The notes under the pieces were generated by a model. The model did no database searches. It was not told the origin of the DNA and was given only the letters and a program-made list of their open reading frames with translations. Shown here piece by piece: positions 56,701-64,000 of a stretch of 64,000 bases of DNA (position 1 is the stretch's first letter; every line of letters begins with the position of its first letter). Made by a program: the position numbers and the translations under genes. Origin of the DNA: Siderastrea siderea (taxonomy: Eukaryota > Cnidaria > Anthozoa > Scleractinia > Rhizangiidae); the NCBI GenBank assembly GCA_964030785.1, contig OZ034977.1:30589152-30653151 (forward strand), written 5' to 3'.

Positions 56701-59533
56701 CCACGTGAAAATTGGGTCTTGACCTGTTAAAAATGCAGAATGGACTGCATACTGCATACTACAGACTGCACCATATAAATGATGCATACCATCGTCTGGA
56801 TGCAATTTTTTGTAGTGATATTGCACCTAAGATAAATGAAATGCCACTACCACATAATGCAACTGGGCCACATTACTTAAGATGCATGATTTGGCGTACA
56901 TATACAAATTGTGGTTAATTATGCTGTAGGAGGTTCGAGTGTTTGTGTGGATGAAATTCTGAAGTGCAACTGCATGAGTGCAGTACTTTCATAATTACTG
57001 CCTTTCATGTTTAGATCATTTGTGAGAAAAAATTCAAACCCTGTGTGTTACTTGGCACCAACAACAGCTGTGGGTAAAAGCAAGCCTTTCAGTATAGTTA
57101 AGGGAAAATAATGGTACCTATCTGTTTTGTTTAAATAGCCTCCCCCTGACACATCACTTCCAAAACGAAGCAGAGGAAGACCGAGAAAAAATGTGAGTGA
57201 CAGCTAGTGCTCTGTAATGGAGCTTAATTGTCAGTAATAATTAATTGTGTTTATTAATAACTTATTGTAATAATCATAAAATAATTATGTACTTTTTATA
57301 AGGGGACACCTGCAAGTTTATATCTCTCAAAATAATTTTCCTGAGTCAAGTACATGAACATTTTGTCCCAAGCTTGGAGCACCAGGAGTTTAGGACAATG
57401 GTATTTCCAAAGATGGCACAAACATGAACTGCAAAGCAAACTCAAGGTCCCTGAAGACTACAAAATTAATGTAATCCCTAATTACAGTTAAAAAGAGTAC
57501 CGTCAAAAAATGATTTGCAAACCGCCCATTTTGACTCCAGTCTGTAAATACCCTGCCCTACACCAGTTCGTAAGCTACTGTCATAACAACATTGATTTGT
57601 TTCAAGGACTGAGTAACTTGCCCAGCACGATTTGAATAATTTTGTTTCTAAAATTTGGTCAGTTGGACATCACTGTATTAACTACCAATTGATTTACTTC
57701 CTGAGGCGCTTGTCATTTGGGGGTGGGGCTCAAAGGAGGGCTCTTAGTGGAGACAATTAGGCACTGATTAGGAGACAGGATGCTTATTTGTTTCTGTTAA
57801 AACATCTGAGAGTACTTGGTGATACACACTGTAACTTCTAGTAATATACAGTGTAAGAAACTGTATTTGGTTGTCATAGATGCTTTATTCCAGATCAACA
57901 GCACTGAGCTACAACTCAAGACAGACAAGACTACATAATTTCATGACTACATAATTATGAAATTACCGTGTGGCCCAATCAGATCATCTAGCGAGCATGC
58001 ATGTGCGTATGCAGTAACAATACTTAATACAGACCATGTGACGGGATATGTGTCAATAACAACTTTAGGCACACAACTTGTCACATGCAGGTTCAGGGTA
58101 GTCATATTCATCCATAAGTTCATTACCCACTATCTTACTGAAGAAGGGGAATGCTTCGCAGTTGGCATGCTTCTCAGTATAGGGGGTGTTACCCCAGGGG
58201 GGTTCTCCCTATAGTGGGCTATATGGGGAGCCTCCGCCTGAAAGGGGTGGCTTTTTTAAGCTCGCAGTATATCGGTATAAAAGGGTAAGGAAAATTGCCA
58301 TTTTAGTATACGAAAGGGTCACGAGGTCAGCCGCAAAGTGAAAGAAATGGTGGCTAAGGCAAAGTATTTCAAAGGGTGCCACATTTTGGCAGAAATGACT
58401 ATGCAACTGAATCAGAATGTCTGAAAACCCGGGAAAAACGTGGCGATTACAGGAAATTTTATTGTTTTGGCTTATCCTTGCGGTATAAGAAAAGGGTTGC
58501 AATTTTGCTCTAAGTTAATGAAAGGGGCACCATTTTGGTATAAATTAGTATATTAAAGGGGTAAGGGTTTGAAGCTCCGGGCGGAGCCTCCACGTACAAA
58601 ACTTTATTCACTTTACTCACGTAACACCGGGAGTGTTACATGAGATATGGGGTGCTCATTGAATGTATTTAAAGGGGTAGCGCACATTGGAAGTTGAACA
58701 CAAGACCATAAATCGAATCACTTGCTACAAGCCTACATCGGTTTCTCACACAGGCGTACAATTTATGCATAATACGTGAGGTTAGCTGTAGAGAACTGAA
58801 GTGCCGTAAGTCCTGTTAAAATGAGAGGTGTCTGCTTGTTAAAAGTGAAAATTATTTTAAGCATTCATGTTCATGCAACCAGGACTGATACCATTTTAAT
58901 ATGCTCTTTAATTTGAATTATGGGACATCCCCTGCAGTCTGCTCTGGGTTACAAAATGTATCTTGTGCAGCAAGGAAAAGGTCCCATACTGGAGGCCATG
59001 AGGTTACATTTCACTATTTACAGTTGACTCTCAATAACTCGAACCTTCGAAAGAAATCAAAAAAGGTTCGAGTTACTGGGATTTCAAGTTGTCAAGGGCA
59101 AAATTATAAGGAAAATGACCTGAAGGGAAAATCCTTTACTTCAAGTCAACGGGAGGTTCGAGTTACTGAGGGTTCGAGTTGCTGGACAGAAGTCATCTGT
59201 ATAAAAATTTAGGTTGGCCAGATACAATTTGGAGCAATTCAGTTTTCAGAGCAATTTAAGTCAGCCTTCGCTTAACTGATCTGTTTGAACATCAGTCTTA
59301 TGGGCAGATAAAACTGGAGATATCATTGATAAGAATCACTGCACTTACACCCTCCGCAGTTCATACATTTTACACCTGTTTTGTAGGCAAATGCAACTTC
59401 AGAGCTACCAACTATGGTTGGGATGGCAACAGAATCTCCGCTGACAAATGATAGAACGCCGGCAGTAACTGCACCTATTGCAACTGATATGGTACCACCA
59501 GATGACTTATTTAACAATGATGATGTGGATTGA
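50726..59533 (+). CDS. HMGA-like chromatin protein with four AT-hooks, 5 exons, 164 aa
   Basis: It should bind the minor groove of A+T-rich DNA in the nucleus and act as an architectural chromatin factor. Exons: 50726-50887, 51064-51141, 56625-56678, 57139-57192 and 59387-59533, all phase 0 with GT-AG borders. AT-hooks: KAKRGRPRKN (about residues 42-51, exon 1), IKRPRGRPKGSKNKNPK (64-80, exon 2), GPKRPRGRPRKW (87-98, exon 3) and LPKRSRGRPRKN (105-116, exon 4). Hook 2 is close to the canonical HMGA hook. The last exon has no hook and ends acidic, PPDDLFNNDDVD, like the HMGA acidic tail. The N-terminus is Glu/Gln-rich. Vertebrate HMGA proteins have three hooks in about 100 residues, so this one is longer. 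The ATG has A at -3. AATAAA signals at 59879-59888 may end the transcript. Orthology to HMGA1/2 is likely but not proven; AT-hooks also occur in other proteins. Confidence 0.87.
54485..54780. repeat. Third cluster of the ~105-bp dispersed repeat, HMGA-like intron 2
   Basis: About three units can be followed by GAGTCTGCGGATGAA, ACCATTTAAATGAAAGCTA, TTGAGCAGTACTTCC and CTGACAAGGTGATTCC. The copies are more diverged than those at 47.9 kb. Confidence 0.6.
55440..56475. repeat. 1-kb minisatellite, ~17-bp CTCTCTGAGACAGACAC unit
   Basis: The array repeats CTCTCTGAGACAGACAC and variants (CTCTCTAAGATGGACAC at the left, CTCTCTGAGGCAGACAC at the right) for roughly sixty degenerate units. The best-preserved block is 56270-56400. 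The sense strand is pyrimidine/CA-rich. The minus-strand frames (SERCLSQRGVCLREVS periodicity) are products of the repeat, not genes. It ends about 150 bp before exon 3 of the HMGA-like gene. Confidence 0.9.
58190..58600. repeat. Dispersed repeat with GGAGCCTCCGCC ends
   Basis: GGGGAGCCTCCGCCTGAAAG near 58226 and GGGCGGAGCCTCC near 58578 form an inverted pair. The interior repeats GAAAGGGT/AAAGGGGCACCATTTTGG motifs. A related GGGCAGAGCCTCCCC lies at 32701-32716. It is in the last intron of the HMGA-like gene. Confidence 0.5.
59020..59190. mobile_element. pogo/Tigger-like MITE fragment
   Basis: ACAGTTGACTCTCAATAACT then CGAACCTTCGAA on the left, and GAGGTTCGAGTTACTGAGGG then TTCGAGTTGCTGGACAG on the right, are inverted relatives of the TCTCGATAACTCGAACC ends of pogo/Tigger elements. 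The core has no coding capacity. It lies about 200 bp before the last HMGA-like exon. Confidence 0.6.
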
Positions 59534-60502
59534 CTTTGTTATTGCATGAATCCTTGTGCAGTATTTACTTTGTTGCCTACAATTTTGGCTATGAGCGGTA
59601 TGGGCCATTAACACATCTATCATGGAACAAATTGAACAGTTACAAACAGTACAAATCCATCAGAACATACTTTAGACGGATTGAAAAAATGAATAGACTG
59701 AAAGATATCAAACTAGTTTTGTAGAGAATATTGCTGGAGCATAATGTTACAAGTGTAGACTAACCCTGCCTGCACAAATATACAATGCACATAATATTTA
59801 TAACAATATACATGCATCAAGAATAGATCTAAATGCAAAATTAATATTAATGCGCCGCTGTTTACAAATATGTAACACAATAAATAAAATATAATGTATA
59901 GGCTGTTGTTATGAATAGTATATAATATAGGTTGCAGCAAAAATCACTTGGAAGTATTCTAGTCAAGCTATTGTTTTAAGTAATACTAACTGCTATGCTA
60001 TTGAATAAGATTTCAGTATTTTAAGTGAGTACACATTGTTGTGAATGATATTATTGCCATGCCTTTATTATGAATCTGAACACTGAGGTATTTTTTGTGT
60101 TACACTGAGTCTTGTCAAGTTGATATTTGAGAACAGACATTGTATTGCAAGGTAGATAATTTAAATCTGTTACCATTTAATTAATTAAATTTGTTTTGGT
60201 TTAAACTGTTACAGTATGTATATATTAAATAACTACTTTTAATCAGTAGAAAATTATATCATTCTTGAATTCATGCATGCATTTTAAAGGTGAACATGCC
60301 TTTTGACTCTACATGGAGCTTTTTTATTCAAAACTTGCAGTGAATGTGTCAACATTGATTATAATGGTTACTAAATAAATATATTTATCCTTACCATAAT
60401 TAATTTTTTCTTGCTTGACTAGTGGAGGAGAAAGAATTAACCAAAGTTCTTTCACCAAGTTTTACCCTTTTCGCCACCATTAAAAATGTGTAATGTAATT
60501 AA
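59534..60502 (+). other. 3' flank / probable 3' UTR of the HMGA-like gene
   Basis: The stretch is strongly A+T-rich. Overlapping AATAAA hexamers at 59879-59884 and 59883-59888 lie about 350 bp after the stop. No further coding exon is evident. Confidence 0.45.
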
Positions 60503-60890
60503 CGGTGCATTCTTTTGGGGCTATTCTGGCCGTTCTTATTCCGGTTTACGAATAACAGAATATATGGAATTTCAATTTCAAAAGGAACACTCCTTCTGAA
60601 AACGGAATACCCATGGTGGAGGTGACCTGAGAACTACTACTATGTATACTATGTGTACTCTGTCTGTGGCTGCATAGGATTTCCCACCACAGATTTCTCA
60701 AAAGAACGCATATTCTGTCTATTCCGAGTAAACCATATTCCTCTCCGTCTGTTCATTCCACTATCGGGAGCAGAATGAACGGAATGATATTCTGTTCATT
60801 CCGAAAATGGAATAGCTCTCAAAAGAACAAATATAAATACCGTCTATTCCGAGCATTCCTATTCCAGAATAGTCCCAAAAGAATGCACCC
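60503..60890. mobile_element. PIF/Harbinger-type MITE
   Basis: Inverted ends SGGTGCATTCTTTTGGGRCT are flanked by TAA on both sides (60500-60502 and 60891-60893), the 3-bp TWA duplication of PIF/Harbinger elements. The inverted ends continue as ATTCTGG. Inside, TTCATTCCG and TATTCCG motifs repeat in both orientations. Non-coding, 388 bp. Confidence 0.8.
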
Positions 60891-60893
60891 TAA

Positions 60894-62379
60894 GACATGC
60901 TGCTCAAAACCCAACAAATGATTGCACTTCACTCACCAAAAGTTTTAAAATCCATATTGCACAGCACCATAAATAGTTCCAGAGGTTAGCATAGCTCAGT
61001 AGCTTTCATTTGAATGATCACACCTAAAATAAACAGTATCTCCTCAAGGGAATTATCCTGAGGGGGGGGGGGGGGTAGCAGCTCAGGTATATTTAGTAAC
61101 AGGGAGGTGCCAAGGCCCTTTGTTGGGATTGAAATTAGCGATATAGGCCTTTATGGATTAGAAATTTTCTGGTGGACTTATTTTGGGTAGACAGATTTTG
61201 GCAGGACTTATTTATGGTTGACAAAAAGTGTGCATACCTCAGGGTTCTCAATTTAATGTCAAATTGCAGCATCAGTTTAATGTTCATAATTTTCAAACTC
61301 AATTATGATTTTTTTAATGCAATTATGAATAACACTTAAATTCAGGTTACATTTAGGCCGTTGGACTTTTCTTGGGCCCAGATTTAGTGTAATAGAACAT
61401 TTCTTTCTTTGGGGGGTGGGGTATAAAAATTTGTCCTCACTTGCACCTCCCCCGCTAGGGGACTAATACCAAAGTTAAAACTACCCTGTCTTGCATAGTA
61501 AATACTAAGGAAAGTACTGGTTAATAGCTTTCAAATTGAAGAGTTCTTTTTTGAAAGGCTAGCTTTCCTAATAGGTGAATTTTTTGCATCAGGTATGTGT
61601 GACACACTTAGTGCACGTTTTACATGCCAAAGTTAGTTTATCTCTTAAGCTCGGATCTCAAGATGCATGTTCTGTACACTATTCCCATGTATTTCTTATG
61701 GTAGCAGTTGGGAGATTATGCTCAAACATGAAGACTACACTATCTTTGGTGATCATTTCCTTGTTTGTTCTCAATTGACCTTTATGTTTGATCACGTACT
61801 AGTGTGATTGTGATTGCAAGGAGAAATTAGATGTTTGTCACTATTGGGGCTTAAAGGATTAAAAAATGTGCAGAATACCACAATGCAGCACTCCAGAATA
61901 AACTTTGAGGGCTGATTGCAAGCTTAAACAAGCTTAATAGTTTACAGCTAAATCAAAGTTACTATGACTGTGGCTATGTGAACCATGTGAAAGAGGATAA
62001 ATGGCTTGTGTCCCCTTAGCCTTACTCTCATGTTCGCGCCTAGTTCTCAGGGACGTGCATCCAAGAATACGAAAGGACCCTATTAGAACTTGGACTAGAC
62101 TAACAGTTAAGCGCAAGTCTGTATGGAATCTAGTAATATATTGCACTTATCACACTGATCTTAACTGGTTAATTGGTTTAGACCACAGCTTTCTTAAATC
62201 CTGTGTAAATTTACATGTATTTCAAACAGTCAATCTTGAGAGTTTATGGTGCATGATCATTGTTGGTTTTAAACTTATAAAAAGACTAACATATTGGACT
62301 GCTAGCCGAATCTTGCTGTACACAAGTGCAGAACCAACTCAATGTATATCATTGGAACTAAAAGCTTATCACTCCCTGT
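60894..62379. other. Intergenic, repeats only
   Basis: It contains an inverted CTTTCATTTGAATGATCAC fragment of the ~105-bp repeat (about 60998), a G run at about 61062-61075, and a fragment of the TTTAAGCCCC MITE family (about 61738-61861). The frame at 62001-62381 lacks any recognisable domain and I do not call it a gene. Confidence 0.45.
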
Positions 62380-62800
62380 GAAGTGTCATTCTAACTTTTA
62401 AGTCTGTGGATGAAATCCCAACATGACGGTATGACCACTCAAATGAGAGCTACTAGTAAGCAGTGTTTTTCTGCAGTACTGTTTCTTTTGCTGTACAAGG
62501 TGGTTCTAACTTTTTGAGTCTGTGGATGAAATCCCAGCATTCAATTGATGAAACCCCAACGTAAGACCATTCAAGTGAGAGCTATTGAGCAGTATTTGTA
62601 CTGGTTCTTGTGCTGTACAAGGTGGTTCTGGCTAACTTCTGAGTCGGGGGATGAAATCTTAAAGTGTTACCATTCAAATGAAAGCTACTGAGCAGTACTT
62701 TCCTGTGGTGCTGTTTATTATGCTATATAACATGGTTCTAACCATTGAGTCTTAAGATGAAGTCTCAAAATGTGAACATTTAAATGAAAGTTATTAAGCA
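62380..62800. repeat. Second tandem cluster of the ~105-bp dispersed repeat
   Basis: Four degenerate units share GAGTCTGTGGATGAAATCCC, ACCATTCAAATGAAAGCTA, CTGAGCAGTACTTTCCTGTG and TGCTGTACAAGGTGGTTCT. Units vary from about 95 to 125 bp because of small insertions. Confidence 0.7.
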
Positions 62801-64000
62801 CTACTTTTAGTTGTTGCTGTTTGTTTCTTGTTATTTTGCAAAACGAAATTGGGTATTTTATTCCTTACATTAGTTTCTACCTTAAGCTTGTCCTCTTTGG
62901 GGGTGGAGAAGTTCGTAAAATAGTAATAAATTAGCAATAACCAACTCAGTCATGTCTAACATGCATTCATACCCAACTTAATGCTACTTTCCCAATTACT
63001 TGATTGAACATGTGGTACGGTTTTCAACGGAGTGCCAAAATAGTTGTTAGTAATACTTTCGGTTTTGACTTACTACGCTAAGTTAATGACAAAAACTACT
63101 ACAGCTAGTTTCTCAGCCACTTATAATAATTAGAAATTACTTAACCAACCTTTAATTAAGCATTTTCCAGTGCTAGATGCTATTTTACATGTGATGTTTA
63201 ATTTAATTTTCATTGCTTTATTGTACACGTGGTGAAAAGTGATTCCTTTAATTATCGAGATGTACTTTATGATTATCATAGTTAATTATACCCCAATAGC
63301 AGTTTCATTATTTTAGTATCTGCTGTTGACCATAATGATTACAATTTTATACTTTGCAAAAGAACTTTCTGCATGTTCAACTACTGTATAATGGCTGAGA
63401 GGAAGGTGCTTGAAGGGTCGTTAGGCTGTGAAAACAATGGAAGAGATTTGTGCTCTCTTCAACCCCTCTGCTCCTCCCCAACACCAGATTAAGCAAGTTG
63501 TTCTCTTGATACGTTTTGTTGTTTACAAGATGATGTAATGTGTTGTTTGTATGTACTTTTCATAAAAGTGGTGTAGGCCTAATTAAGGTCACAATAAGTA
63601 AAATTATAGCAATTGGTGCTAATTCTAATGTTAATAACGTTTTTTAAGCATTGATTTGTTGATGTTGCTGTTAATGTTGTCTTAAATTTGGAAAGACATT
63701 TACTACATGTACTTAGTTAGTATTTACTGAATTTGAACACTGTATTAATATCAGATAATGACCAAACCATTGAAAATAAACTGAAAGGAAAATTATTCAA
63801 GAGTATTCACTCTTTTAGTGTGCCCCTTTAACTTCTAGGAGGTTCACACTTTTGAAAATGTGGATGAAATGCTTAAGTGTGGTCATTAAAGGAAATACTG
63901 CTCGTTGTGCTGTAAGCAGTGTTTCTACATGATTACAAGATGAATTTATGGCCATATAAATTTAATATAATTTACAGCTCCAGGCTCATGCTAGAGCTAG

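Noticed and set aside
62001..62381. 126-codon open frame near the right end
   Set aside because: Composition and context look random, no domain is seen, and it runs into a repeat cluster.

Overview
This window looks like nuclear DNA of an anthozoan cnidarian, most likely a stony coral or close relative. It is A+T-rich, has small exons with GT-AG introns, and no bacterial gene organisation. The spaces are filled with foldback elements, a tRNA-headed SINE and a LINE 3' tail whose consensus motifs I recognise from coral and anemone genomes. Assignment to Anthozoa is an inference from these repeats and protein families; the species is not determinable here.

Layout. (1) At the left edge, on the minus strand, lies the first recognised coding exon of an SLC16/monocarboxylate-transporter-like protein; the gene runs off the window. 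(2) 7.3-14.4 kb, minus strand: a four-exon gene for a 261-residue single-pass type I membrane protein that I cannot assign to a family. Its signal-peptide exon lies more than 5 kb from the ectodomain exon. (3) 14.9-36.7 kb, plus strand: a complete ten-exon HEMK1/PrmC-type glutamine methyltransferase gene (346 residues), head-to-head with gene 2 across about 520 bp. (4) 36.7-50.4 kb: a long gene-poor interval with repeats. (5) 50.7-59.5 kb, plus strand: a complete five-exon HMGA-like chromatin protein (164 residues, four AT-hooks, acidic tail), with a 1-kb pyrimidine-rich minisatellite just before its third exon. (6) 59.5-64 kb: its 3' flank and more repeats.

Mobile DNA dominates. HEMK1 intron 1 holds a 4.67-kb hAT-like insertion with a perfect 8-bp target duplication. 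Introns and flanks hold at least fifteen foldback/MITE-type elements, several nested or with clear target-site duplications (hAT, Mutator-like, PIF/Harbinger-like, TA-flanked). A ~105-bp unit recurs in small decayed clusters, densest from 43 to 64 kb. I found no defence island, CRISPR array, rRNA cluster or convincing functional tRNA.

The genes do not form one pathway. The strongest functional link is the divergent promoter shared by HEMK1 and the membrane-protein gene. The most unusual items are the unassigned membrane protein, the AT-hook gene with two equal-sized one-hook exons, and the cargo of the hAT-like insertion.
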